The notes under the pieces are model-generated. The model ran no database searches. It was not told where the DNA came from and saw only the letters and a list, made by a program, of their open reading frames with translations. From the NCBI RefSeq assembly GCF_900162725.1, contig NZ_LT799418.1, forward strand, positions 2,666,100-2,730,099: a stretch of 64,000 nucleotides of DNA, given 5' to 3'. Numbering within the stretch: position 1 is the first letter of the stretch; each line of letters begins with the position of its first letter. The stretch is from Parabacteroides sp. Marseille-P3160. GTDB taxonomy: Bacteria; Bacteroidota; Bacteroidia; Bacteroidales; Tannerellaceae. Positions 8,540 to 18,758 of this stretch are shown in pieces. The translations under genes and the position numbers were made by a program.

Positions 8540-9697
8540 ATGCTAAAAGGAACTTTCCCCTTAGATAAATTCAAAGATTTAGCTACTCCGTTTTATTACT
8601 ACGATGTAGCACTTTTGAAGAGAACATTGGATGTCGTATGCAAAGAGTCTTCGGCTTTTGGTTATCATGTGCATTATGCCGTGAAAGCGAATGCCAACCC
8701 GCGCATTCTTTCGCTGATCGCCTCGTATGGCCTGGGCGCAGACTGTGTAAGCGGAGGTGAGATCCAAGCCGCTTTGGATGCCGGGTTCCCTGCCCGGAAA
8801 GTCGTCTTTGCCGGCGTCGGAAAAGCGGATTGGGAAATTAATCTCGGCTTGGATAAGGATATCTTTTGTTTCAATGTCGAATCCAAAGAAGAACTGCGTA
8901 TTATCAACGAACTGGCAGCCCAAAAGGGGAAGGTGGCGACCGTTGCTTTGCGTGTCAATCCGAACGTAGACGCCCATACCCATATAAAGATAACGACCGG
9001 AAGGAAGGAAAATAAGTTCGGAATCAACCTCAGCATGCTGAATGAGGTGATCGATGAATTAGTGAAGATGAAAAACGTCACGCTGACCGGCCTTCATTTC
9101 CATATCGGTTCCCAGATAACGGATCTTTCGACCTTTCAGAATCTTTGCATCCGTTGCAATGAACTGCAGGATGACCTGGAAAACCGCGGCGTAAAAATCG
9201 AAAACCTGAACTTCGGGGGGGGCCTGGGTATTGATTATTATCACCCCAATCATCTGGAGATCCCTGCTTTCGAAAATTACTTCGCCGTTTTTCATAAACT
9301 GCTGAAAGTGCGCCCCGGACAGCAAGTACATTTTGAACCCGGCCGTTCCATTGTCGCGCAATGCGGTTCGCTCATTTCGCGGGTACTCTACGTGAAAGAG
9401 GGAGAGGTGAAGAAGTTTGTTATCCTCGACGCCGGGTTTACCGAACTGATCCGTCCGGCCATGTATGATGCCTACCATCGCATTGAAAATCTTTCCAGCG
9501 AAGGGGCTGTCGATACCTATGATGTGGTCGGCCCGATCTGCGAGTCATCGGATGTGTTCGGGAAAGAAGTCGAATTAAATGCAACCCGTCGCGGTGATTT
9601 CGTCGCACTCCGCTCCGCCGGAGCCTATGGGGAGGTAATGGCGTCGCAATACAACTGCCGGTCGCTTCCCAAAGCCTATTACTCCGATACATTATAA
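8540..9697 (+). CDS. lysA: Diaminopimelate decarboxylase
   Basis: PLP fold-III decarboxylase making lysine from meso-diaminopimelate. The PLP lysine is in HYAVKANANP (~residue 43). GLHFHIGSQI, LNFGGGLGI and the ECGR-like EPGRSIVAQCG, plus the substrate-site GPICESSDVFGK near the C-terminus, are all present. The ATG at 8540 gives a 385-residue enzyme beginning MLKGTFPLDKF. A GTG 54 bases upstream would add 18 residues unlike the family and fall inside the intergenic hairpin, so I reject it. Confidence 0.97.
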   Translation: MLKGTFPLDKFKDLATPFYYYDVALLKRTLDVVCKESSAFGYHVHYAVKANANPRILSLIASYGLGADCVSGGEIQAALDAGFPARKVVFAGVGKADWEINLGLDKDIFCFNVESKEELRIINELAAQKGKVATVALRVNPNVDAHTHIKITTGRKENKFGINLSMLNEVIDELVKMKNVTLTGLHFHIGSQITDLSTFQNLCIRCNELQDDLENRGVKIENLNFGGGLGIDYYHPNHLEIPAFENYFAVFHKLLKVRPGQQVHFEPGRSIVAQCGSLISRVLYVKEGEVKKFVILDAGFTELIRPAMYDAYHRIENLSSEGAVDTYDVVGPICESSDVFGKEVELNATRRGDFVALRSAGAYGEVMASQYNCRSLPKAYYSDTL

Positions 9698-9734
9698 GGA
9701 TTCATAAATATATAATCATCACAATTTAATACCT

Positions 9735-10832
9735 ATGAGAAAACAAGTTTTATTTGCATTTATGCTTCTGACGGCAATTTTCGCATCCGGACAATCGCCG
9801 GAGAAGGAGTATTTCAAAAAAGAATACATTAAAAATGTAATGAATAAGGCTGCGGAATGGCAGATTCTCCATCCGAAACATGTCCAGAACGACTGGACGA
9901 ACGGCGCCTTCTATGCCGGAATGTTCGCCGCATGGGAAACGACTAAGTCCCCAGCTATTTACAAGGCGATGATGGATATGGGCGAAGATTCTGTCCATTG
10001 GCGTCCTTACCATCGCTGGTACCATGCCGACGATATTGTGATAGGCCAGACTTATATTGACTTGTACCGGATCGAAAAAGACCGAAAAATGATCCAGCCG
10101 ACCATCGATACGGTGAAGAAACTTTTCGCCAATCCCTATCCTACGCGGGGAATTGAAGTCATCAAATGGTGGTGGTGCGACGCTCTGTTTATGGGCCCTC
10201 CGACCTTGGTGAAATTGGGCGTTACTCTAAACGATCCGACTTATTTCAAATATAACGACCAATATTTTAAGGAATCATACGATTTGCTGTATGATAAGGA
10301 AGAAAAATTGTTTGCCCGCGATTTGGGTTATGTCATCAAGAATGACGGCAAAGACCGTTATGAAGCGAATGGGAAGAAAATATTCTGGTCGCGTGGGAAC
10401 GGATGGGTAATGGGCGGCCTTGTCCGCGTTTTACAGGAACTGCCAAAAAAATATCCGAATCGTCCGTTCTATGAAAACCTGTATAAGGAGATGGCGGCGC
10501 GCATCCTTTCCCTACAACAGGAGGATGGCTTGTGGAGAGCCAGTTTGTTGGACCCGGCATCCTATCCGGGCGGGGAAGTCAGTGGTTCGGGTTTCTTCTG
10601 CTATGCATTGGCCTGGGGCATCAACAACAAACTATTAGATAAGAAAACCTATCTTCCGGCGGTAAAAAAAGCTTGGGTCAGTTTGGTAAACTGTGTCAAT
10701 GAAGAAGGCCGTGTTGGTTGGGTTCAGCCGGTAGGGGCGGATCCGCGTAAGAACTTTGACGCCGATAGTTGGGAAGTTTACGGAACCGGCGCCTTCCTCC
10801 TGGCCGGCAGTGAAATCATTAAATTGAAATAA
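9735..10832 (+). CDS. Glycoside hydrolase family 105 (unsaturated rhamnogalacturonyl hydrolase-like)
   Basis: A 365-residue secreted protein with signal peptide MRKQVLFAFMLLTAIFASGQ. The (alpha/alpha)6-barrel signatures of GH105/GH88 are visible: WTNGAFYAGM, WHADD-like RWYHADDIVIGQTY, WWWCDALFMGPPTL with the probable catalytic Asp, FWSRGNGWVMGG, and SGSGFFCYALAWGIN near the C-terminus. These enzymes remove the unsaturated uronic acid left by polysaccharide lyases. There is no polysaccharide-utilisation locus directly around it, so the glycan is unknown. It stands alone between lysA and the RND operon, ending at a shared terminator. Confidence 0.9.
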   Translation: MRKQVLFAFMLLTAIFASGQSPEKEYFKKEYIKNVMNKAAEWQILHPKHVQNDWTNGAFYAGMFAAWETTKSPAIYKAMMDMGEDSVHWRPYHRWYHADDIVIGQTYIDLYRIEKDRKMIQPTIDTVKKLFANPYPTRGIEVIKWWWCDALFMGPPTLVKLGVTLNDPTYFKYNDQYFKESYDLLYDKEEKLFARDLGYVIKNDGKDRYEANGKKIFWSRGNGWVMGGLVRVLQELPKKYPNRPFYENLYKEMAARILSLQQEDGLWRASLLDPASYPGGEVSGSGFFCYALAWGINNKLLDKKTYLPAVKKAWVSLVNCVNEEGRVGWVQPVGADPRKNFDADSWEVYGTGAFLLAGSEIIKLK

Positions 10833-10893
10833 AAAGCCGTCCAGACTCCTCCAATTCCTACTACGGATTGGAAGGAGTTTATAGAAAGATATC

Positions 10894-10927
10894 GATCCTG
10901 CGTTTGCTTCTACGCAGGATCTTTTTT
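10894..10927 (+). terminator. Strong bidirectional terminator between GH105 and the RND operon
   Basis: Perfect 10-bp arms GATCCTGCGT / ACGCAGGATC (10894-10903 and 10912-10921) followed by TTTTTT. The TAG stop of the convergent RND gene (10910-10912) lies inside the hairpin. A second imperfect stem (ACTCCT...AGGAGT) lies just upstream at ~10844-10879. Confidence 0.9.
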
Positions 10928-13900
10928 CTTAATAACGGTTTTCCCGACGCCCATGAAAAGGGGAAGGAAGAGGAAAGTGGCAATAAAGGAGACAATCAGC
11001 CCGCCGATAGTGCCGGCCGCCAACGGGAACCAGAAGGCTTCTTTGTATTCTCCCAACAGGAAAGGCGTGAAGCCCAGGATCGTGGAGGTAATCGTCAGGA
11101 AGATCGGACTGAGTTTGGCATTCCAGGCTTTCAGGTATGCTTTGAGGGGAGAGATCCTGCCCTTATATTTCCTCCGGATGTTGTTGTATTCGTCCAACAC
11201 GTAAATATTGGCATTGATCGTGATACCCGAAAGGAGAATAAACGAGGCAAATCCTCCCTGGTCAAAGGTGAGATCGAACAAATAGAAGGTGAGGAAAATG
11301 CCGATAAAGGAAATCGGAATCACGGACATGATATGGAACGGCTGTCTTAAAGAGTTGAAAAGAATGCTGGTCGTAAAGTAAATAATAACGAAAATAAGGG
11401 GCAGGAGCAGGTATTGCTTTTTGTCCTTTTCGCCCCACCAGAAATAGCGGTTCTTATCTTTTTCGATGGTATAACCCATAGGCAGGGTCTTACTGAATTC
11501 TTCGATATTCCTGTCCAGTACTTTTTCTCCCTGTTCGTTCGCTCCGATATATTCATATTGCAGGCAAAGCCTGTACTGCTGGTTTACCTTCGCGACCTTC
11601 TGCGGGGCTTGCACTTTCCGGATCTCCGCCAGTTCAGAAAGTTTATATTCCCGTTCATTGATTCTCAGCGGAATGTTGTATAGGTTCCAGATATCATATT
11701 CGCGGGATTGGCGTGAATAGAGATAAATACCTTCCATTCCTTCCCTGACAGGCAACTCACCGGCATAGATGTTTTGTCCGAAAGCCGTGCGAATCGCTTC
11801 GTAGAGTTGGTAGGGCTGTATGTTTTCCTGCGCTAATCGTTCCTTGTCCAGGTCGAATTTGAACTCTTCGTAGTCGTCCTTATACCAACTGAACTCGGAA
11901 TTGATGAGCACCTCTTTGATCCGCCGGTGTTGTAGCAGGCGAGACTTGAACCGTTCGGCCCAGAGGGATAGTTCGTCGTAATTGGGACCGTACATGGTTA
12001 CGCGGTAGGAACCGGCATTTTCCCGTACATCGTTGCTGAATCCGTCTCCCAAGCCATAGACTCCCCAACTTCCGCCCCCCAATTCCAGAGAACGGCTGAT
12101 CAATTTGGATTTCAGTAAATAGGGAAAACTGCTTCGTTGATGTTCTTTAGTGAAATGAATCGAAATGTTGGCTTGTCTGGCGTTATAAATATTCGTTTGA
12201 AATTGTTTGACCTCCGGGAATTGGCTGATATAGCTTTCCATACGTTTGATCAGGTCGTTCATCTGTGAGATAGTCGCATTGCTGGGAAGACTGGCCGTTA
12301 CAAAGAGGGAAGTTTCCTCCCGATCGGCAAAATAAGAACCTTCATGTACTTTTTGGGCAAAAAGGCGGAGTGTCCCTCCCAACAACTTGTCTACATACGG
12401 CTTGATGTTTTCCTTATAGGTCGCACTACCCAGTGTTTTATTGTAAAACGCCTCCCATCGATTCTCCTCCTGCAATTTGTCCGGCAATAGAAAAACGGGC
12501 AGCCCGAAAGCCAGTATGAGTAAAATCAGGAAGAGAGCTCTCCAACGGTACATGAAACGGCAGAGAGAAGCATAGGCCCGGTCTAAACGGGCAATGAACC
12601 GTTTGCCGTTTATTTTTTCCTGTACGAATATTTTCCAGCGGCGGGGCAGACGATTTCTTTTCTCCCGCTTCGGACGGTTGCCGGTGATCCGTAATTTTTC
12701 CAACAAGGCCGGCACCAGGAACAGGGCCACAAAGAGGGAAATGGCCAGATTGATCATAATCACGAGAGCGAAGTCCTGTAAATTAAGCCGCAGCTTTTCT
12801 TCAAGAAAGAAAATAACGGAAAGGGAGACAATTGTTGTGGTCGTAGCGGTAAGTATGGCGAGAAACGCCTTATTGTTCTTCCGGCGGATGATTTGGTCGG
12901 AGACTACAATGGTATTGTCTATGATCAGTGTCAGCGAAATCGTGATGCCGGCTAAAGAATAGAGTTGCATTTCCAGTCTTAGCAGGTAATAAAAGATAAT
13001 GGCCGTACTCAAGGTGATAAAAAGAGAAAGGATAATGAGCAAGGTATACCTCCAGTTCCGGTAGGTGATTAAAACGAACAGGAGCAGGATCGCCAGTGTC
13101 AGGGCGCTCCGGAAATAGATCTTGTTCAGTTCCGTTTGGATGTATTCGGTCGCATCATAACTGAGGTGTATCTCGTATCCTGCCGGCAAGTTTGATTCGA
13201 TTTCCATAAGCTTATCCTTAATCTTCCGGCTCAAGTTGAGTTGATTCACCTGTTCGTCGGCGTAAAGAGAGAGGTAGATCGAATTGAGTCCGTTGATCCG
13301 ATAATAGCTTTGGGGTTGTGATTCGACCCGGTTGATCCGTACCAGATCCTTCAGTGCGATGTTTCTTCCTTCGAGGTTCTTCACTTCGATTTTTTCGAAA
13401 GAGAATCCTTGCTGCTCTTCTTCAGGCGTTAAAACCAGACGGATCCACTGTTTTCCCCCTTGTTCCGATTCGAGCGAAGCAATTCCCAGAAAATCTTTAT
13501 CCAAGGCTTTGCTTATCGCAGTCTGGATATCTTGGAGCCGAACGCCGGTAGTGACTAATTGCTTATAGTCATAGACCAACTGCCACTCCATCGGAGTGGC
13601 TCCGCTGACTGTAGCCCGGTATATTCCTTCGATCTGAGAAAGTTTGGGCTTGATCTGTTTTTCGGTGTATTGCTGTATCAGCAACGGAGCGGTCGGAGCG
13701 TTGATCGTATAACTCAGGAAAGGTCGGTTGGCTTTGTCATCTGTCCGGTTCAGGGAGAGCGTGGGGTAGGAGACGTTGGATGGAAGTAGAGGCCATAGTT
13801 GGCGAATGAGGGTAGAGACTTCGAAACGGGCTGTCTCCATGTCACGATGTTTGTCGAAGCGGATCGTGATTTGTCCCCAGCCACTACCGGAGTTGGAAGT

Positions 13901-14134
13901 AATTTCCTGTACGCCGCTCATCCGGTTGAACATCGCCTCCAGCTTGGAAGTGACCTCCATCTCCACCATACGGGGGGAACTGCCGTACACGGAGAAATTG
14001 ACGTTGACCTGCGGCAAAGATTGTGAAGGAGCGAGCTTTACCGAAAGCTTGGGTATCATGGCCAATCCGACGAGCGTGAGACATACAAAAGCCAGGATAA
14101 CGGAAAAAGAGGATATGTGTTTCTTTTCACTCAT
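10910..14134 (-). CDS. RND-family efflux permease, second of two (1074 aa)
   Basis: Inner-membrane proton-driven pump subunit of the AcrB/CzcA superfamily with the N-terminal membrane helix, porter domain, helix block with LIIDNTIVVSDQ around residue 410, large loop, and a second repeat ending in helices (LLSGITINANIYVLDEYN). The TM4 segment keeps one acidic residue (IDN) where AcrB-type pumps have Asp-Asp, more like HME/CzcA relatives; the substrate cannot be assigned. Its ATG overlaps the TolC-like gene stop (ATGA). Last gene of the operon; ends in the terminator at 10894-10927. Confidence 0.9.
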   Translation of the reverse strand: MSEKKHISSFSVILAFVCLTLVGLAMIPKLSVKLAPSQSLPQVNVNFSVYGSSPRMVEMEVTSKLEAMFNRMSGVQEITSNSGSGWGQITIRFDKHRDMETARFEVSTLIRQLWPLLPSNVSYPTLSLNRTDDKANRPFLSYTINAPTAPLLIQQYTEKQIKPKLSQIEGIYRATVSGATPMEWQLVYDYKQLVTTGVRLQDIQTAISKALDKDFLGIASLESEQGGKQWIRLVLTPEEEQQGFSFEKIEVKNLEGRNIALKDLVRINRVESQPQSYYRINGLNSIYLSLYADEQVNQLNLSRKIKDKLMEIESNLPAGYEIHLSYDATEYIQTELNKIYFRSALTLAILLLFVLITYRNWRYTLLIILSLFITLSTAIIFYYLLRLEMQLYSLAGITISLTLIIDNTIVVSDQIIRRKNNKAFLAILTATTTTIVSLSVIFFLEEKLRLNLQDFALVIMINLAISLFVALFLVPALLEKLRITGNRPKREKRNRLPRRWKIFVQEKINGKRFIARLDRAYASLCRFMYRWRALFLILLILAFGLPVFLLPDKLQEENRWEAFYNKTLGSATYKENIKPYVDKLLGGTLRLFAQKVHEGSYFADREETSLFVTASLPSNATISQMNDLIKRMESYISQFPEVKQFQTNIYNARQANISIHFTKEHQRSSFPYLLKSKLISRSLELGGGSWGVYGLGDGFSNDVRENAGSYRVTMYGPNYDELSLWAERFKSRLLQHRRIKEVLINSEFSWYKDDYEEFKFDLDKERLAQENIQPYQLYEAIRTAFGQNIYAGELPVREGMEGIYLYSRQSREYDIWNLYNIPLRINEREYKLSELAEIRKVQAPQKVAKVNQQYRLCLQYEYIGANEQGEKVLDRNIEEFSKTLPMGYTIEKDKNRYFWWGEKDKKQYLLLPLIFVIIYFTTSILFNSLRQPFHIMSVIPISFIGIFLTFYLFDLTFDQGGFASFILLSGITINANIYVLDEYNNIRRKYKGRISPLKAYLKAWNAKLSPIFLTITSTILGFTPFLLGEYKEAFWFPLAAGTIGGLIVSFIATFLFLPLFMGVGKTVIKKKDPA

Positions 14135-15618
14135 TCTATGATATTTATCTGTCGGTCGAACAAGGAGGAGAGGGGAAGTCTTTGCTCAAAATCAAACAAG
14201 GTCAGCTTCCGGATCTGAAAGTAACTTAACCAGTAGTTTTTAAGGGATGAGATATAGTTTTTCTGCGCCTCTTTCTGCCGGTTCAGGGAAAGGGTCAGGC
14301 TGCTGATATCCGCTTTTCCGATGATAAACCGCTGCTTGGTAATCTCATAGGCTTTATTGGCCAATTCCATGGCTTCTTCGGCGCTGGCGATCAGATCCTG
14401 CTGAATATTGAAGTCGTTAACCGTCATGACAACCTCCTGTTCGAGTGTCAGTTCTTTTTGTTGCACGGAGATTTTGGTCACGTTCAGATTGTTCTTGGCC
14501 ATGTTCGCCTTTCCTTTCCGTACTCCCCAGTCGACCAGAGGGATGGTCAGACCGATACTGACGACGTCCTGCTGCAGCGGGTTCTTATAGGCGTTGGAGA
14601 GTTGGTCGGCCGCCTGGTTGAACCCGACGCTAACCGAGAAACTGGCGTCGAAATTGGAGCTTTTCTTCGTCCGGTCTACCTCTTGTTCCGCTTCCAGAAT
14701 TTCTTGTTTATTAGCTAAGAAATCCGGATTATTCTCCCGTGCATAATCCAGCGCCGTTCCGGCTTCGAGCGTCAGGTCACGAGGACGGTCGGGCAGTTTG
14801 AGGCGGATTTGCGTTTCCTTATCCATGTTCAGGAAAGAGACAAGGCTGAACATGGCCCTTTTCAGTTCGATATCAGTATTCTTTAATGTATTCTGCGCAT
14901 TCACCGCATCCAGTTTCAACGTGAGCAGGTCGCCCTGTGAGATAGCAGCGATCTTGTGCCGTTCCTGTCCGATACGGTACAGAGTGTCGGATGAGGCTAC
15001 ATTTTCCCTGGCCATATCATATTCGGCTTGCGCCATGGCCAGGGCGAAGAAATATTGAATCACCGATTCGGAAATCTCTTCCCGGGAATAAATGAATTGT
15101 TTTTTCGCTTTTTCGTATTTGAGGGGTTCTATTTTCTTTTCCCATTTGAAACTGTTGAAACCGAAGAGGGATTGGCTATAACCGACCCGGATGGGGACAG
15201 TGTTGTATTGGGTATAAGTGTTGTCTCCGAAATTACGCATATAACCCAGCTCGGTATCAATGAAGAAGGTACCACCCGTCAAATCGAAATTCTGCTTAAT
15301 GGCTAAATTGCCGTAGGAGTAAAGCGACTGCTGCCGGCGATAGACATCCATGTTGTTTTCGGAATCATATCTCCGCGTAAAATCACGGTAATATTGGATC
15401 GGCGTCATATTGAGCGTGAGCGAGGGCAGACGACCCGCTTTATAGCTGCGGTATTCCCAATAACTCGACTGGTATAGGTTTTTGGCCCTGAAAGCCTGAA
15501 GGGAACTATCGATCGCCAGATTGATACATTCACCCAGGTCTAAAGTCTTTACCGTCTGACCCGGTAATTGACTGGCTCCTGTTAAAAGCAGGCAAGCAAG
15601 GAGTAGTTTATTTCTCAT
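14131..15618 (-). CDS. TolC-family outer-membrane efflux channel
   Basis: About 495 residues from the ATG at 15618, which gives signal peptide MRNKLLLACLLLTGASQLPG. A longer start at 15645 would place nine charged residues in front. The two long coiled-coil helical repeats of outer-membrane efflux proteins are visible (ALDYARENNPDFLANKQEILEAE; QELTLEQEV...). The start overlaps the stop of the upstream RND gene by 11 bp, and the stop overlaps the next RND gene by 4 bp. It would complete a tripartite pump with the adaptor at 18759-19829. Confidence 0.92.
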   Translation of the reverse strand: MRNKLLLACLLLTGASQLPGQTVKTLDLGECINLAIDSSLQAFRAKNLYQSSYWEYRSYKAGRLPSLTLNMTPIQYYRDFTRRYDSENNMDVYRRQQSLYSYGNLAIKQNFDLTGGTFFIDTELGYMRNFGDNTYTQYNTVPIRVGYSQSLFGFNSFKWEKKIEPLKYEKAKKQFIYSREEISESVIQYFFALAMAQAEYDMARENVASSDTLYRIGQERHKIAAISQGDLLTLKLDAVNAQNTLKNTDIELKRAMFSLVSFLNMDKETQIRLKLPDRPRDLTLEAGTALDYARENNPDFLANKQEILEAEQEVDRTKKSSNFDASFSVSVGFNQAADQLSNAYKNPLQQDVVSIGLTIPLVDWGVRKGKANMAKNNLNVTKISVQQKELTLEQEVVMTVNDFNIQQDLIASAEEAMELANKAYEITKQRFIIGKADISSLTLSLNRQKEAQKNYISSLKNYWLSYFQIRKLTLFDFEQRLPLSSLFDRQINIIE

Positions 15619-18600
15619 AGTCGTTCTTTTTTTCTTCGGGTTCAATCTTGTTGATAATTTCTTTTTTCCGGTAGATCCACCAGTAAACCAACGGAACTAC
15701 AAACAGGCTCACAGGGGTTCCGATGGCCATTCCTCCGATGGTGGCGAGTGCCAGCGGTTTTTCCAGTTCAGAGCCCAGGTCATGACCGAACAATAACGGT
15801 ACCATACAAACAACGGATGTCAGACTAGTCATAAGAATGGCGTTTAACCGTCGCCGTCCCGCTTCATGGATAGCTTCCATCAGCGGCATTCCGCTTTTGC
15901 GAAGTTGGTTCATGACATCTACTTTCAGGATACTATCATTGATGATGATACCGCAGGTGACTACGATTCCGATAGCGGACATCAGATTCAGACTATGACC
16001 CAACGCCATCAGAAGCAGAAGTGCAGCGGTGATATCGATCGGTATTTCCAACAGGACGATGAGCGGCTGAATAAAGCTCTCGAATTGGGCTGCCAGGATG
16101 AAATACATGAGCAGGATCGAAACGAACAGGATAACCAACAATTCACCCAGCATCTTTTTATTGGAGAAAAACGATCCTGAAAAATCTACTTCCCAATCTT
16201 CCTCTTCTTTATTGCCGGCTTTCACCGTTTCGACTATTTTTTCCGGATTGCCGGTTTCGTAGAAATGGAACGGAATGTATTCCCCGTTGCGCCCGGCAAC
16301 AATGCTTTTCAAATCTTCCGAAGGAGAAAGGCTTACAAAGGCGCTGAGCGGAACCTGTATCTTTCTTCCCTGCTCCTCATTCGAGGTGTAAACAAAAGTA
16401 TTGTCGATTACCTCTTTCACCTTGGAGGCTTCGCTACCGAGCATGATCGGCAGGTATTGCTGAAATGAACGAAGGGTCGTAACTTCATTTGCTCTGAAAC
16501 CGGCCTGTAAAGCCTGGTATACTTCGTCGTAGGAAACATGATAAAGCAACAGTTTCTCCCGGTCGATCCGGAGATCCAGTTGCTTCTGGAACGAAGGGAT
16601 GGAAGAGGTAAAGCCGGTTTGCTGTCTCAATCCGGCGGCAATTCCTTTGATAGCTTCCGGAGTAACCGCCACGTTCGGGTTCTTGGTATAATATTCGGCC
16701 GTCAGATCGGCTTCCCCGGTGACGAATATTTTTTCAAAGAGCGTCCCTGTCGGAGCGAACGATACGGAGGCTCCCGGATAATTCTTTTGGAAATAAGTTT
16801 CGATCGTCTGTTTGATTCCCTTAAGATCTTTGGGCTGGGGTACTTTCAGATAGATTTCAGTCTCGGAAATGCTTCGTTGCCGTTCGCGGTTTAGAACATA
16901 TTGTTGCTCTCCGACCAGTACATTGTTTTCAACAATCTTCGGACGGATACTTTCAATAAAAGCCTCGGAGCGGTTCCGGTTTTCCCCAATATGAATATTT
17001 TCGTTCCATTCGATATAAACCAATAGTTCGTTCTGACTAATATCCGGCATTTTCTCTTTTCGTATCCAGGAAAATGATCCGACACATAAGGGTAGAACGA
17101 CGATCATGATCACAGTGGTCAGCGTTTTATGGCGGAATATCCAGCCGATTCCCCAGTGATAACCCTTCTGAAGAATCGACTCCCGGGAAGAAGATTCGGA
17201 ATGGATTTTTTCTTTGAGAAGGCTTAGTTTGGAAAGAAAACCCGGTGTCTTGAGGGAATAAAATATTTTGTAAAGAACGGGCAGGAGCATAATACCGGTC
17301 AGGTAAGAGACCATCAAGCCGACGAGGACGGAAAAGGCCTGGTCGCTGAAAATAGCACCCGCAATTCCACTGAGGAATATCAACGGGAAGAATACCGAAA
17401 TGGAGGTTAACGACGAGCTGAGCATCGGGGCGATCACCTCGTTCGTACCCTTTACGCAGGCATTGTCGATACTGAGTCCCCGCTTCCGGTACTGACTTAT
17501 ATTATCCGTGACGACGATCGAGCTGTCGATCATATTTCCGAGCGCCAGGATTAAGCCGGTCAGTGAAACGACATTTAACGAAACGTGGCAAAGGTAGAAG
17601 AACAGAAGACTGATGATCAATGACACGAACATGCTTAAGCCGATGATGAAAGGCGACTTAACGTCGTTCAAGAAAAAGAAGGAGACCAGGCAGACGAAAA
17701 GAAAAGCCAATATAAGATTCTGTTGCAAATTGGAGATGGTATAATCGAGTAATTGCGTCTGGCTTTGGGAGATATTGAATTCAACCTCCGGGAAACTTTT
17801 TTTCAGATCATTTATGACTCCATCGAGGGCGGATTGCATGTTTTTCATGTTTTCATCCGCCTGCTTGATGATTCCCATACTGATTGCACGCTTACCGTTA
17901 TAGAAGGCGAAACCGGTTTCCGTTTCCGGAACGAGCTTGACGACGGCCAGGTCTTTCAATTGGAAGATGCGTTCGTTTTTGCGGATGTATATGTTTTGTA
18001 TGTCTTCGATAGAGCGCAGGACGGTGGAAAAAGCGATGCTATATTCGTAATAACCGTCTTTGACCGTCATCTTTCCCGGTTCGATATTATTGTTTTGTAA
18101 AATCGATCCGATTTCACTCTGGGTGATGCCGGTCGTTTCCAGTAGGTTTTGATCCGGAATGACAACGATTTGCTTATGTACCAGTCCGGTCATATCCACC
18201 ATCGCTACCTGGGGTAACTGCTCGATCCTCCGTTTAATCACGGATTCAGCCGCTTCGCTCAAATCCATAAACTCCTCTTCATCGTCATTCCTCTGGTAAG
18301 CGGCCTCGTTTTTTAGTGTCAGGTTGAGGTTAAAGACAGGGATATCAGTCGCACTGGCTTTGACTACCTGTGGCCGGTCGATCTCACGCGGAAGTTGGTC
18401 CATCGCCGCATCGATTTTTTCATTCACCTCAATAAAGGCCAGATCCGTATTGGTACCATACTCAAAACTCAGGTGGACGATGGCGCTTCCGTCCCTTGTC
18501 TCGCTTTGCATATCCCGGAGCTTTCCCACTTGGAGGAGCTGACGGCGGATCGGAGCGACGACCGTATTTTCAAGTTCCCTGGCCGAGGTATTCTTCCCCG

Positions 18601-18742
18601 AGATCCGGATGGAAATTTCAGGTATGGCAATATCCGGCAAAAGCGATACCGGGATGTTCAGGTAAGTGATTATTCCCAATATGAAAAAGGCCGTGAACGC
18701 CATCAGTACAGCAACCGGACGATGAATCAAAAAATTAATCAT
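15608..18742 (-). CDS. RND-family efflux permease, first of two (1044 aa)
   Basis: Full-length RND pump subunit starting MINFLIHRPVAVLMAFTAFF. It shows the two duplicated halves, TM4 motif LALGNMIDSSIVVTDN with a single central Asp, and the C-terminal ILAAQFESFIQPLIVLLEIP and GIIINDSILKVDVMNQLRKSG repeats. Two different permeases in one operon suggest a heteromeric pump as in MdtBC, but they could also be alternatives. Sits between the adaptor (17 bp upstream) and the TolC-like gene. Confidence 0.93.
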   Translation of the reverse strand: MINFLIHRPVAVLMAFTAFFILGIITYLNIPVSLLPDIAIPEISIRISGKNTSARELENTVVAPIRRQLLQVGKLRDMQSETRDGSAIVHLSFEYGTNTDLAFIEVNEKIDAAMDQLPREIDRPQVVKASATDIPVFNLNLTLKNEAAYQRNDDEEEFMDLSEAAESVIKRRIEQLPQVAMVDMTGLVHKQIVVIPDQNLLETTGITQSEIGSILQNNNIEPGKMTVKDGYYEYSIAFSTVLRSIEDIQNIYIRKNERIFQLKDLAVVKLVPETETGFAFYNGKRAISMGIIKQADENMKNMQSALDGVINDLKKSFPEVEFNISQSQTQLLDYTISNLQQNLILAFLFVCLVSFFFLNDVKSPFIIGLSMFVSLIISLLFFYLCHVSLNVVSLTGLILALGNMIDSSIVVTDNISQYRKRGLSIDNACVKGTNEVIAPMLSSSLTSISVFFPLIFLSGIAGAIFSDQAFSVLVGLMVSYLTGIMLLPVLYKIFYSLKTPGFLSKLSLLKEKIHSESSSRESILQKGYHWGIGWIFRHKTLTTVIMIVVLPLCVGSFSWIRKEKMPDISQNELLVYIEWNENIHIGENRNRSEAFIESIRPKIVENNVLVGEQQYVLNRERQRSISETEIYLKVPQPKDLKGIKQTIETYFQKNYPGASVSFAPTGTLFEKIFVTGEADLTAEYYTKNPNVAVTPEAIKGIAAGLRQQTGFTSSIPSFQKQLDLRIDREKLLLYHVSYDEVYQALQAGFRANEVTTLRSFQQYLPIMLGSEASKVKEVIDNTFVYTSNEEQGRKIQVPLSAFVSLSPSEDLKSIVAGRNGEYIPFHFYETGNPEKIVETVKAGNKEEEDWEVDFSGSFFSNKKMLGELLVILFVSILLMYFILAAQFESFIQPLIVLLEIPIDITAALLLLMALGHSLNLMSAIGIVVTCGIIINDSILKVDVMNQLRKSGMPLMEAIHEAGRRRLNAILMTSLTSVVCMVPLLFGHDLGSELEKPLALATIGGMAIGTPVSLFVVPLVYWWIYRKKEIINKIEPEEKKNDYEK

Positions 18743-18758
18743 TTCTCGTCATTCCTAT

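Noticed and set aside
10868-11350. 160-codon plus frame at the end of the RND operon
   Set aside because: Charged, low-complexity shadow of the RND gene, overlapping the terminator.
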